Source of the DNA: Tardiphaga sp.
Lineage (GTDB): Bacteria > Pseudomonadota > Alphaproteobacteria > Rhizobiales > Xanthobacteraceae
Direction: 5' to 3'
NCBI GenBank assembly: GCA_014377915.1
Contig: JACMOT010000004.1
Coordinates: forward strand, 1 to 22,571
Length of the DNA stretch: 22,571 nucleotides
Numbering within the stretch: the first letter of the stretch is position 1; each line of letters starts with the position of its first letter. Shown one piece after another: positions 1 to 7,446 of the stretch. The notes beneath the pieces were generated by a model. The model searched no databases. It was not told the origin of the DNA and was given only the letters and a program-made list of their open reading frames with translations. Both the position numbers and the translations under genes were made by a program.

Positions 1-1
1 A

Positions 2-103
2 GTGTCGTTCCTGATCCTGATGATTCTGGTCGCGGTGGCGGCGATCGACTTCATCTCCAGTCGCCTTCGCTTTGCGATCATCGGGCGAAGGGCCGTGGTG
101 TAA
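2..103 (+). CDS. phnE: Phosphonate ABC transporter permease PhnE, C-terminal end (partial)
   Basis: The window opens inside a reading frame that ends with TAA at 101-103. The 33 visible residues begin with a hydrophobic stretch (SFLILMILVAVAAIDFIS) followed by a short basic tail (SSRLRFAIIGRR). This is how PhnE-type inner-membrane permeases usually end: a last membrane helix, then an S-x-R-L-R cytoplasmic tail. PhnE is the membrane subunit of the PhnCDE importer for phosphonates. The assignment rests on this short tail and on the phn genes next door, so the family is likely but not proven. The gene converges on phnF, with a long palindrome between them. Confidence 0.7.
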   Translation: MSFLILMILVAVAAIDFISSRLRFAIIGRRAVV

Positions 104-121
104 TCGCTGTAGTAGCCGCTG

Positions 122-208
122 TCATTGCGAGGAGCCCTTGCGACGCGGCAATCCAGAAAATCCCAAACGCAAACTGGATTGCTTCGTCGCAAGGGCTCCT
201 CGCAATGA
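122..208. repeat. Dispersed palindromic repeat between convergent phnE and phnF
   Basis: Two 35-base arms, 122-156 and 174-208, are inverted complements with only two mismatches and enclose a 17-base A-rich spacer. The outer ends read TCATTGCGAGGAGC and the inner ends CAATCCAG / CTGGATTG. The same family recurs at 9139-9258. Such arms are typical of dispersed intergenic palindromes in Bradyrhizobium-like genomes (background knowledge). As RNA it would fold into a very stable hairpin from either strand, so it may end transcription of both flanking genes. Confidence 0.85.
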
Positions 209-233
209 CGGGGGAGAGCGCGGTGACTGGCCG

Positions 234-962
234 CTATCCGTTCTCCACCACGAATTCGACCCGCTCGGCGACAAAGCGCGAGCGCGAGACTTTCAGCGGC
301 GTGCCGTCCAGATCAACATCCGTGCTGTCGACGACCAGGATTGGCCGGCCCAGCGCGAGGTCGAGCCGGGCGGCGTCGGCGGCATCGACGACCGCCGCCG
401 TGATGCGGGTGGAGAGTCTTCGATAATCGCGGATGCCGTAATGCGCCAGCGTCTTTGTCGTTGAATTCAGCCGGGCATAGACCTCGGCGGCATCGGGAAA
501 GCGTTGCGCGGAAAACCAGGTGGTGCCGATGCAGATCGGCGCCTTGTCAGCTAAACGCAGCGCCTCGATCCGGACCAGCGGCGCGCCGGCCTTCAGTCCG
601 AGTTGCCTGGCGAGATCGCGGGTCGCGGGCTCGGTGATGGCATCGATCAGCCGACCGTCCGGCTCGCGGCCGCCGGCGCCGACGATCTCCGAGAACCGCG
701 TCCGCGAGCGCAGCGGATAGGTGAGCTTCGGGGCTTCGACATAGGTGCCGCTGCCGCGCTCGGCGCGTACCAGGCCCCGCTCCGCCAGCGTTGCCAGCGC
801 GCGGCGCACGGTGTGGCGATTGACCCGGTAGGTCTCGGCGATATCCGTCTCGCCCGGCAGCTTGTCGCCGGCCGGAAAACGGCCGGCGGCAATGTCGCGT
901 TCAATGCCGTCGGCGACCTGCCGCCACAATGCCACGCCGGTCGGTCTGTCCTGAATGGTCAC
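234..962 (-). CDS. phnF: Phosphonate-responsive transcriptional repressor PhnF (GntR family, HutC/UTRA type)
   Basis: This 242-residue protein has an N-terminal winged helix-turn-helix at about residues 10-75, with the GntR hallmarks ALWRQVADGIERDIAAGRF, the LPGE motif and NRHTVRRAL. A UTRA ligand-binding domain follows from about residue 90 to the end. The start codon is GTG at 962: an in-frame TGA lies five codons upstream, so no earlier start is possible. The gene is divergent from phnG, the usual place for PhnF, which represses C-P lyase operons until a phosphonate or intermediate is bound. The inverted repeat at 1045-1074 in the shared spacer is its likely operator. The family is certain; the ligand is not visible. 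Confidence 0.9.
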   Translation of the reverse strand: MTIQDRPTGVALWRQVADGIERDIAAGRFPAGDKLPGETDIAETYRVNRHTVRRALATLAERGLVRAERGSGTYVEAPKLTYPLRSRTRFSEIVGAGGREPDGRLIDAITEPATRDLARQLGLKAGAPLVRIEALRLADKAPICIGTTWFSAQRFPDAAEVYARLNSTTKTLAHYGIRDYRRLSTRITAAVVDAADAARLDLALGRPILVVDSTDVDLDGTPLKVSRSRFVAERVEFVVENG

Positions 963-1014
963 GATGATGTCGTCTCACGAAGTTGTCGCGCCGTGGTAGC
1001 GAAAAATCATGTCG

Positions 1015-1032
1015 CTGTCACGAAAGGGTCAT
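1015..1032 (+). promoter_or_regulatory. Candidate Pho box (PhoB site) upstream of phnG
   Basis: The 18 bases read CTGTCAC-GAAA-GGGTCAT. This is two direct 7-base half-sites 11 bases apart, matching the PhoB consensus CTGTCAT-N4-CTGTCAT at 6/7 and 5/7 positions. The sequence TATCAA begins after a 10-base gap (1043-1048), the normal place for a -10 element in PhoB-activated promoters, where the Pho box replaces the -35. This implies induction by phosphate starvation. The match and spacing are seen in the sequence; binding is inferred. Confidence 0.65.
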
Positions 1033-1042
1033 TGCATGGGTC

Positions 1043-1048
1043 TATCAA
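1043..1048 (+). promoter_or_regulatory. Candidate -10 element of the phnG-N operon promoter
   Basis: TATCAA matches four of six positions of TATAAT and lies 10 bases after the Pho box. There is no good -35 hexamer at 17 bases, as expected for a PhoB-dependent promoter. Transcription would start near 1055, inside the inverted repeat taken to be the PhnF operator. Confidence 0.45.
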
Positions 1049-1074
1049 GTTGTCTAACGTTATAGACAACTTGA
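1045..1074. promoter_or_regulatory. Candidate PhnF operator (perfect 11-bp inverted repeat)
   Basis: TCAAGTTGTCT (1045-1055) and AGACAACTTGA (1064-1074) are perfect inverted complements separated by 8 bases. The inner part, TTGTCTA...TAGACAA, resembles the GT-N-TA-N-AC core bound by GntR/HutC regulators. The repeat overlaps the proposed -10 and transcription start of phnG and ends 16 bases before its ATG. A bound repressor would therefore block the polymerase. PhnF, encoded divergently, is the obvious ligand. Confidence 0.7.
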
Positions 1075-1090
1075 ACCGGACCAGGAAGCC

Positions 1091-1552
1091 ATGACCGCAG
1101 CCTCCCTCAACGGCCAGCAGACCCGACGGCAGTCCGCGATGGCGGTGCTCGTCCACGCCGCCACGGCGGAAATCGCCGGCCATCTCGTAGCCATCGACAT
1201 TCCAGCGCATCAGGCGCTGCGCGAAGCGGAAAACGGCCTGGTGATGCTGCGCGGCCGGATCGGTGGCGACGGCGCATTGTTCAATCTCGGTGAGGCGACG
1301 GTGTCGCGCGCCGCGGTGCGGCTGTCGAGCGGGGAGGTCGGCTTCGGTTACACGCTAGGCCGTGATCACGAAAAAGCCGGCCTGATCGCGCTGTGCGACG
1401 CGCTGATCCAGAACGAGGTGTTTGCCGACGCGATGGAGAAGCAGGTCCTGGCGCCGTTGCGTGCGCATATTGCCGATGACCGGCGGCGCCAGGCAGCCGA
1501 GACCGCGGCTACCAAAGTCGATTTCTACACGCTCGTGCGCGGAGAGGGCTGA
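1091..1552 (+). CDS. phnG: C-P lyase core complex subunit PhnG
   Basis: PhnG is a small structural subunit of the carbon-phosphorus lyase core complex (PhnGHIJ), which helps attach phosphonate to ribose at the expense of ATP. This 153-residue protein shows the family features in order: a basic N-terminal helix, RGRIGGDGALFNLGEATVSR near the middle, GFGYTLGRDHEKAGLIALCD, and the C-terminal TKVDFYTLVRGE. Its length matches the family (about 150). The ATG follows an AGGAAG ribosome-binding site. It is the first gene of a compact operon, with only 2 bases before phnH. Confidence 0.93.
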   Translation: MTAASLNGQQTRRQSAMAVLVHAATAEIAGHLVAIDIPAHQALREAENGLVMLRGRIGGDGALFNLGEATVSRAAVRLSSGEVGFGYTLGRDHEKAGLIALCDALIQNEVFADAMEKQVLAPLRAHIADDRRRQAAETAATKVDFYTLVRGEG

Positions 1553-1554
1553 TC

Positions 1555-2163
1555 ATGACCACGATTGCAGAAATGCCGGCGGGTTTCGCGGACAAGGTGG
1601 CGTCGGCGCAGTCCACCTTCCGTTCGGTGATGGATGCGATGGCGCGGCCCGGCCAGATTCAGCGCATCGAGGCCGCCTCCGGGGTGCCGGCGCCGCTGAT
1701 GCGCGGCTCGGCCGCGATCGCGCTGACGCTGTTCGATCAGGATACGCCGGTATGGCTCGACGCCAGCATGGCCGCGACATCTGACGTCGCCAAGTGGATC
1801 AAATTTCACACCAGCGCGCCGGTGATCGCCGGGGCCTCGGTTTGCAGTTTTGCCTTGATTGGCGAGCCCCGCCAGCTGCCGGATTTCGACAATTTTTCGT
1901 TCGGTACGGGTGAATATCCTGACCGCTCGACCACCATCATCCTGCAGGTTGCGAGCCTGACCGACGGCCCTGCCTATGAATTGCGCGGCCCCGGCATCGA
2001 CGGCGTCGCGACCTTGCGCGCGACCATCGACCTGCCGTACTGGCTCGATCGTCTCGCACTCAATGCCACCTTGTTTCCGCGCGGCATCGATCTCGTTTTG
2101 GTGGCCGATGATTCCATCGTCGCGATTCCGCGCACCACGCGCCTCGTCGCCAAGGAGGGCTGA
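1555..2163 (+). CDS. phnH: C-P lyase core complex subunit PhnH
   Basis: PhnH is a homodimerising subunit of the C-P lyase core complex, structurally related to PLP enzymes but without the cofactor. The 202-residue product begins with the diagnostic segment GFADKVASAQSTFRSVMDAM followed by ARPG. It also has a central GTGEYPDRSTTIIL segment and the C-terminal FPRGIDLVLV and IPRTTR motifs. Its length fits the family (about 195-205). A purine-rich site (GGAGAGGG) lies just upstream of the ATG. The gap to phnI is 2 bases, so translation is probably coupled. Confidence 0.93.
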   Translation: MTTIAEMPAGFADKVASAQSTFRSVMDAMARPGQIQRIEAASGVPAPLMRGSAAIALTLFDQDTPVWLDASMAATSDVAKWIKFHTSAPVIAGASVCSFALIGEPRQLPDFDNFSFGTGEYPDRSTTIILQVASLTDGPAYELRGPGIDGVATLRATIDLPYWLDRLALNATLFPRGIDLVLVADDSIVAIPRTTRLVAKEG

Positions 2164-2165
2164 AC

Positions 2166-3284
2166 ATGTATGTCGCCGTCAAGGGTGGCGAACGCGCCAT
2201 CGAAAATGCGCATCGTTTGCTGGCGCATGAACGCCGCGGTGACCGCGCCGTGCCTGAAGTCTCGCTGGCGCAGATCTCCGAGCAGCTCAGCCTCGGCGTC
2301 GATCGCGTCATGACCGAGGGTTCGCTGTATGACCGCGAACTCGCGGCGCTGGCGATCAAGCAGGCGCGCGGCGACATGATCGAGGCGATCTTCCTGCTGC
2401 GTGCCTTCCGCGCGACGCTGCCGCGCTTTGGCACCAGCGAGGCCGTCGATACCTCGCAGATGCGGGTAAGACGCCGGATTTCCTCGACCTTCAAGGATAT
2501 GCCCGGCGGCCAGATCCTGGGATCGACGTTCGATTATACGCACCGGCTGCTCGATCCGGTGCTGACCGGGGAATCCTTGCCCGAGCAGCCTGCGATGGCC
2601 GAAGCGCAGCCGGCGGTGATGCCGCGCGTCACCGACATCCTCGGCCGCGATGGCCTGATCGAATCCTCGCCCGCCGAAAATTCGGATCAAGCGGTCGGCG
2701 ACCTCACCCGCGACGCGCTGAGTTTTCCGGCGGACCGCGATCTGCGGCTGCAGAATCTCGCGCGTGCCGACGAAGGCTTTTTGTTGTCGCTCGGCTATTC
2801 GTCGCAGCGCGGTTACGGCCGCAACCATCCGTTCGCGGGCGAGATTCGTCTCGGTGAAGTCGAAGTGGAGTTCATGGCGGAGGATGTCGGCTTCGCGGTG
2901 CCGCTCGGCGCCATCACGCTGACCGAATGCCAGATGGTCAACCAGTTCAAGGGCAGCGACACCGAGGCGCCGTGCTTCACCCGCGGCTACGGCCTGGCCT
3001 TCGGGCAGTCCGAGCGAAAGGTGATGTCGATGGCGCTGGTCGACCGCGCGCTGCGCGCGCGCGAACTCGGCGAGGACGTCGTGGCCCCGTCGCAGGACGA
3101 GGAATTCGTACTGTCGCATTCCGACAATGTGCAGGCGACCGGGTTTGTCGAGCATCTGAAGCTGCCGCATTACGTCGACTTCCAGTCCGAACTCGGGCTG
3201 CTGCGAAAGATCCGCGCAGAGTTTTTCGATGCCCAGGAAAAACCTGATGCCGCGCCCGATGCCATGAAGGAGGCCGCGGAATGA
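2166..3284 (+). CDS. phnI: C-P lyase core complex subunit PhnI (alpha-D-ribose 1-methylphosphonate 5-triphosphate synthase subunit)
   Basis: PhnI is the subunit that displaces adenine from ATP, transferring the ribose triphosphate to the phosphonate with help from PhnG, PhnH and PhnL. The 372-residue protein starts MYVAVKGGERAIENAHRLLA. It carries the conserved VSLAQISEQLSLGVDRVMTE, an SLYDRELAALAIKQARGD region, and the C-terminal HSDNVQATGFVEHLKLPHY segment, all typical of the family (usual length about 355-370). A strong AAGGAGGG site at 2152-2159 sits 6 bases before the ATG. The gene overlaps phnJ by the four bases ATGA. Confidence 0.95.
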   Translation: MYVAVKGGERAIENAHRLLAHERRGDRAVPEVSLAQISEQLSLGVDRVMTEGSLYDRELAALAIKQARGDMIEAIFLLRAFRATLPRFGTSEAVDTSQMRVRRRISSTFKDMPGGQILGSTFDYTHRLLDPVLTGESLPEQPAMAEAQPAVMPRVTDILGRDGLIESSPAENSDQAVGDLTRDALSFPADRDLRLQNLARADEGFLLSLGYSSQRGYGRNHPFAGEIRLGEVEVEFMAEDVGFAVPLGAITLTECQMVNQFKGSDTEAPCFTRGYGLAFGQSERKVMSMALVDRALRARELGEDVVAPSQDEEFVLSHSDNVQATGFVEHLKLPHYVDFQSELGLLRKIRAEFFDAQEKPDAAPDAMKEAAE

Positions 3285-4162
3285 ACGCGCCGACATATAA
3301 TTTCGCCTATCTGGACGAACAGACCAAGCGGATGATCCGTCGCGCCATCCTGAAAGCGATCGCGATTCCCGGCTATCAGGTGCCGTTCGCGTCGCGCGAG
3401 ATGCCGATGCCCTATGGCTGGGGCACCGGCGGCGTGCAGCTCACCGCGGCGATCCTCGGCGCCGGGGACGTGTTGAAGGTCATCGATCAGGGCTCCGACG
3501 ACACCACCAATGCGATCTCGATCCGCAAATTCTTCCAGAAGACCGCGGGCGTTGCCGTCACCACCAGCACGCTCGATGCAACTGTGATTCAGACCCGCCA
3601 CCGCATTCCAGAAGCGCCGCTGCAGATGAGTCAGGTGCTGGTCTACCAGGTGCCGATCCCGGAGCCTTTGCGCTTCCTCGAGCCGCGCGAGACCGAGACA
3701 AGGCGCATGCATGCGCTTGGCGAATACGGGCTGATGCATGTGAAGCTCTATGAGGACATTGCGCGCTTCGGCCATATCGCCACCGCTTATGCCTATCCGG
3801 TCAAGGTCAATGCGCGCTATGTGATGGACCCGTCGCCGACGCCGAAGTTCGACAATCCGAAGATGGACAATTGCCCGGCGCTGCAGCTGTTTGGCGCCGG
3901 CCGCGAAAAGCGGATCTATGCGATCCCGCCATTTACATCCGTGGTATCGCTGGATTTCGAGGACCATCCGTTCACGCGCTACAAGCATGACGCCTGCTGC
4001 GCGCTGTGCGACGCCGGCGATTCCTATCTGGACGAGATCGTGACCGACAATGCCGGCAGCCGGATGTTCGTCTGCTCCGACACCGATTTCTGCGAGACGC
4101 GGCAGGCCAACGGCCATCGCGGCAGCGAAAGCGCCCCCTACGCGGAGAACCGACATGCTTAA
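3281..4162 (+). CDS. phnJ: Alpha-D-ribose 1-methylphosphonate 5-phosphate C-P lyase PhnJ (radical SAM-type)
   Basis: PhnJ is the catalytic subunit that breaks the carbon-phosphorus bond, using a [4Fe-4S] cluster, S-adenosylmethionine, a glycyl radical and a cysteine thiyl radical. The 293-residue product keeps every key residue. The cluster ligands are C240, C243 and C265 (CxxC, then 21 residues, then C). The active cysteine is C271 in the segment FVCSDTDFC, and the candidate radical glycine is G31 in IPGYQVPF. These sit one residue before the E. coli numbering. An AAGGAGG site lies 7 bases upstream of the ATG, inside the end of phnI. The enzyme should be functional. Confidence 0.97.
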   Translation: MNAPTYNFAYLDEQTKRMIRRAILKAIAIPGYQVPFASREMPMPYGWGTGGVQLTAAILGAGDVLKVIDQGSDDTTNAISIRKFFQKTAGVAVTTSTLDATVIQTRHRIPEAPLQMSQVLVYQVPIPEPLRFLEPRETETRRMHALGEYGLMHVKLYEDIARFGHIATAYAYPVKVNARYVMDPSPTPKFDNPKMDNCPALQLFGAGREKRIYAIPPFTSVVSLDFEDHPFTRYKHDACCALCDAGDSYLDEIVTDNAGSRMFVCSDTDFCETRQANGHRGSESAPYAENRHA

Positions 4163-4958
4163 TGTGACCCGTGCCCCGGATCATGGCGACCAGCCGCTGT
4201 TGCTTGCCGAAGGTCTTTCAAAATCCTTTGGCCGGCTGCACGCCTGCCGCGATGTGTCCTTTGCGCTGTATCCCGGCGAAGTGCTGGCGATCGTCGGTGA
4301 ATCCGGTTCGGGCAAGTCGACGCTACTGCAATTGCTGTCGGCGCAGATGACGCCGAACGCCGGCTCGGTGGCCTATCGCATGCGCGACGGCGTGATGCGC
4401 GATCTCGCCGCCCTCGGCGAGGCCGAACGGCGGTTTTTGTTCCGTACCGATTGGGGCTTTGTGCATCAGGACGCGGCGATGGGCCTGCGGATGGGGGTGT
4501 CGGCCGGCGCCAATGTCGGCGAGCGGCTGATGGCGGTCGGGCATAATCATTACGGCAAGATCCGGCAGACCGCCGCGTCCTGGCTGGAGCGCGTCGAGAT
4601 TTCGGTCGACCGCATCGACGACGCGCCCAAAACCTATTCCGGCGGCATGCGGCAGCGGCTGCAGATCGCGCGCAATCTGGTCACCGAACCGCGTCTGGTA
4701 TTCATGGACGAGCCGACCGGCGGCCTCGACGTCTCGGTGCAGGCGCGTCTGCTGGATATGATGCGCACGCTAGTCAGCGAACTCGGCCTCGCCGCGATTG
4801 TCGTCACCCATGATCTGGCGGTGGCGCGGTTGCTGTCGCACCGGGTGATGGTGATGCAGGGCGGCCGTGTCATCGAGACCGGCCTGACCGACCAGGTGCT
4901 CGACGATCCCCGCGAGCCCTATACGCAACTGCTCGTTTCCTCGATCCTGCCGGCGTGA
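4155..4958 (+). CDS. phnK: C-P lyase complex ATP-binding protein PhnK
   Basis: PhnK is an ABC-type ATPase that docks on the C-P lyase core complex rather than on a membrane permease. The 267-residue protein has Walker A GESGSGKST at residues 48-56, the ABC signature YSGGMRQRLQIAR, Walker B LVFMDEP and the switch histidine in VVTHDLAVAR. It resembles dipeptide-importer ATPases, as PhnK does. The reading frame is open further upstream. I chose the ATG at 4155 because it follows a GGAGA site, overlaps the phnJ stop by 8 bases and gives the family length. Confidence 0.94.
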   Translation: MLNVTRAPDHGDQPLLLAEGLSKSFGRLHACRDVSFALYPGEVLAIVGESGSGKSTLLQLLSAQMTPNAGSVAYRMRDGVMRDLAALGEAERRFLFRTDWGFVHQDAAMGLRMGVSAGANVGERLMAVGHNHYGKIRQTAASWLERVEISVDRIDDAPKTYSGGMRQRLQIARNLVTEPRLVFMDEPTGGLDVSVQARLLDMMRTLVSELGLAAIVVTHDLAVARLLSHRVMVMQGGRVIETGLTDQVLDDPREPYTQLLVSSILPA

Positions 4959-4965
4959 GGCGCAC

Positions 4966-5664
4966 ATGATTCCAATGATCGACATCCGCAACGCGGAAAA
5001 GACCTTTGTGATGCACCTGCAGGACGGCATTCGCCTTCCCGTGGTACGCGGCGTGTCGTTTCACGTAGCGCCCGGCGAATGCGTCGTGCTGTCAGGTCCT
5101 TCGGGGGCGGGGAAATCCTCGATCCTGAAGATGATTTTCGGCAATTATCGCTGCGATGGCGGCGCCATCAATGTTCAGCATCTGGGCATGCCGATCGATC
5201 TCGTTACCGCCGAGCCGCGGCAGATCCTCAGCGTCCGCCGCAATACTATCGGCTATGTCAGTCAGTTTTTGCGTGCCGTGCCGCGGGTTGCTTCTTTGGA
5301 TGTCGTCGCGGAGCCGCTGCTTGCCGCGGGCGTGGCGCGCGACGAAGCGCGCGAGCGGGCGGCTGTGCTGTTGCGAAAACTCAATATTCCAGTTCGGCTG
5401 TGGAAGCTGCCGCCCTCGACTTTCTCCGGCGGCGAGCAGCAACGCGTCAATATCGCGCGCGGTTTCATCTCCGATCTGCCGATCCTGCTGCTCGACGAAC
5501 CGACCGCCTCGCTGGACGCCGCCAACCGCGCCGTGGTGGTCGATCTGGTCGCCGAGAAGAAGCGCGCCGGCGTCGCCATGGTCGCCATTGTCCATGACGA
5601 CGAAGTCCGTCATCTGATTGCTGACCGGCTGGTCGATGTGACATCGTTCGCCGCGAACGCCTGA
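4966..5664 (+). CDS. phnL: C-P lyase-associated ATP-binding protein PhnL
   Basis: PhnL is the second ABC-type ATPase of the pathway and is needed with PhnGHI to form the ribose-triphosphate phosphonate. The 232-residue protein shows Walker A GPSGAGKSS at residues 44-52, the signature FSGGEQQRVNIAR, Walker B ILLLDEPTASLD and the switch histidine in IVHDDEVRH. Its length matches E. coli PhnL (226). It lies 7 bases after phnK and 11 before phnM. The ribosome-binding site is poor, so it probably relies on coupling to phnK. Confidence 0.94.
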   Translation: MIPMIDIRNAEKTFVMHLQDGIRLPVVRGVSFHVAPGECVVLSGPSGAGKSSILKMIFGNYRCDGGAINVQHLGMPIDLVTAEPRQILSVRRNTIGYVSQFLRAVPRVASLDVVAEPLLAAGVARDEARERAAVLLRKLNIPVRLWKLPPSTFSGGEQQRVNIARGFISDLPILLLDEPTASLDAANRAVVVDLVAEKKRAGVAMVAIVHDDEVRHLIADRLVDVTSFAANA

Positions 5665-5675
5665 GAAAGAAGAAG

Positions 5676-6833
5676 ATGAAAACGACACATAAGGAAACAT
5701 TGATCGGGAACGCGAAAATCGTGCTGGCAGATCGGGTCATCGAACAGGGCTGGATCGCCTTCGCCGATGGCAAGATCGCGGAGTTCGGTGAGGGCGACGC
5801 GCCGGCGGGGGCCGACGACGCCCATGGTGACCTGATCATGCCCGGCCTGATCGAGCTGCACACCGACCATCTCGAGGCGCATTTCGTGCCGCGGCCAAAA
5901 GTGTTCTGGGATCCGGTGGCCGCGGTGATTTCCTATGACGGGCAGCTCGCGACCTCGGGCATCACGACAGTGCTGGATTCATTGCGGGTGTGGCGCGAGA
6001 AGGGGGCCGAGGAGGCCGACGGCCACGCCGGCCTGTTGGCCGAGGCCATTTCATCCGCGCGTGACGCCGACCTGCTGCGCGCTGATCACTTCCTGCATCT
6101 GCGCTGCGAGATTCCGATGCCCAGCGTGGTCGATGAATGCAGGGAATTGATTGGCCGGCCCGACGTGCGGCTACTGTCGCTGATGGACCACACGCCGGGG
6201 CAGCGCCAGTTTCGCGACGAGGCCAAGCTGCGGACCTATTATCGCGGCAAGGGCGCCGGCAAGACCGACGCCGAACTCGACGAATTGTTCGCGCAGCGGT
6301 TCGAATACCAGCGGCTCTATGCCGCCGACAACATGCGCGACATCGTGGCGCTGGCGCAGCGGCACAGCATTCCTCTGGCCAGCCATGACGACACCACCGA
6401 CGAGAACGTCGTGGACGCGCTCCGCGACGGCGTCTCGGTCGCCGAATTCCCGACCACGCTGGAGGCCGCGCGCGGCCTGCACGCGGCTGGCGTCGGCATC
6501 CTGATGGGGGCGCCGAATGTGGTGCGCAACGGCTCGCATTCCGGCAACATCGCCGCCATCGATCTGGCGCGCGAAGGCCTGCTCGATATCCTGTCGTCGG
6601 ATTACATCCCGTCCAGCCTGCTGATGGCGGCGCTGCAGCTGCCGGACCGCGTCCCCTCGATCGATCTCGCGGCTGCCGTGCGCACGGTGACCAAACGTCC
6701 CGCCGAGGCGGTCGGCCTGTCGGACCGCGGCGAGATCGCGGTCGGCAAGCGCGCCGACATGATCCGCGTCCATGTGGCGCGTGATCTGCCGGTGGTGCGC
6801 AGCGTCTGGCGCGAGGGGCATCGGGTGGCATGA
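5676..6833 (+). CDS. phnM: Alpha-D-ribose 1-methylphosphonate 5-triphosphate diphosphatase PhnM
   Basis: PhnM is an amidohydrolase-fold enzyme that removes pyrophosphate from the ribose-triphosphate phosphonate, producing the PhnJ substrate. The 385-residue protein has the N-terminal metal-site segment PGLIELHTDHLEAH (residues 56-69), LMDHTPGQRQF in the middle, ASHDDTTDENV, GAPNVVRNGSHSGN and the C-terminal LSSDYIPSSLL. All are characteristic of the family (about 380). It follows phnL by 11 bases, with an A-rich AGAAGAAG region as ribosome-binding site. It overlaps phnN by ATGA. Confidence 0.95.
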   Translation: MKTTHKETLIGNAKIVLADRVIEQGWIAFADGKIAEFGEGDAPAGADDAHGDLIMPGLIELHTDHLEAHFVPRPKVFWDPVAAVISYDGQLATSGITTVLDSLRVWREKGAEEADGHAGLLAEAISSARDADLLRADHFLHLRCEIPMPSVVDECRELIGRPDVRLLSLMDHTPGQRQFRDEAKLRTYYRGKGAGKTDAELDELFAQRFEYQRLYAADNMRDIVALAQRHSIPLASHDDTTDENVVDALRDGVSVAEFPTTLEAARGLHAAGVGILMGAPNVVRNGSHSGNIAAIDLAREGLLDILSSDYIPSSLLMAALQLPDRVPSIDLAAAVRTVTKRPAEAVGLSDRGEIAVGKRADMIRVHVARDLPVVRSVWREGHRVA

Positions 6834-7405
6834 CCGATATTTCGGCGATATCCGAGGTCGGGCTCGCGAAGATCGGTCCCGGCCGGCTGGTGCTGGTGGT
6901 CGGGCCGTCCGGCGCCGGCAAGGATACGCTGATCGATCTCGCGCGGGCCGCCTGCGCCGGCGATGACACCGTGGTGTTTGCGCGCCGCGTGGTGACGCGC
7001 GAGGCCTCCGCCTATGAAAATAATCTGCAGGTCTCGTCAGCGGCGTTTGCGCAGGCGCGGGCGCGTGGCGAGTTCGCCGCGGACTGGGAAGCCCATGGCT
7101 TGAGCTACGCGCTGCCGGGGAGCATCGACGATGAGATCCGTGCCGGACGCTGCGTCGTCGCCAATATCTCGCGTACGATGATCCCAAGCCTTCGGATGGC
7201 CTATGCCGATGTGGTGGTGGTGTTGATCACCGCGCCGCCGGACGTTCTGGCCGCGCGGCTGGCGTCGCGCGGTCGTTCCAGCGACGGCCCCGTCGGGGAA
7301 CGGCTGCGCCGCGACGTCGGCGACGCCGCGCCCGAGGTGAGGATCCAGAATGTCGGGCCCGCCGAACATCATGCCAATGAATTCGTTCGGGCCATCCGTG
7401 GCTAA
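6830..7405 (+). CDS. phnN: Ribose 1,5-bisphosphate phosphokinase PhnN
   Basis: PhnN phosphorylates ribose 1,5-bisphosphate with ATP to give PRPP, returning the ribose of the C-P lyase pathway to nucleotide synthesis. The 191-residue protein has a P-loop, GPSGAGKDT, at residues 25-33, the FARRVVTR segment typical of guanylate-kinase-like PhnN, and the lid-like ARLASRGRSSDGPVGERLRR near the C-terminus. Its length matches the family (about 185-190). It starts inside the phnM stop codon (ATGA). It is the last recognisable phn gene in the window. Confidence 0.93.
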   Translation: MTDISAISEVGLAKIGPGRLVLVVGPSGAGKDTLIDLARAACAGDDTVVFARRVVTREASAYENNLQVSSAAFAQARARGEFAADWEAHGLSYALPGSIDDEIRAGRCVVANISRTMIPSLRMAYADVVVVLITAPPDVLAARLASRGRSSDGPVGERLRRDVGDAAPEVRIQNVGPAEHHANEFVRAIRG

Positions 7406-7446
7406 TAAGGGGCGGCGGCGACCCGCGCTTCCAGAGGAGGTTCCTG

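Noticed and set aside
1974..3296. Long minus-strand open frame of 440 codons opposite phnH and phnI
   Set aside because: It mirrors clear phn genes, has no recognisable domain and is the kind of antisense frame expected in GC-rich coding DNA.
4050..4154. Longer N-terminus for PhnK
   Set aside because: The extra 35 codons lie inside phnJ and look like frame-shifted phnJ; ATG 4155 has a ribosome-binding site and gives the family length.
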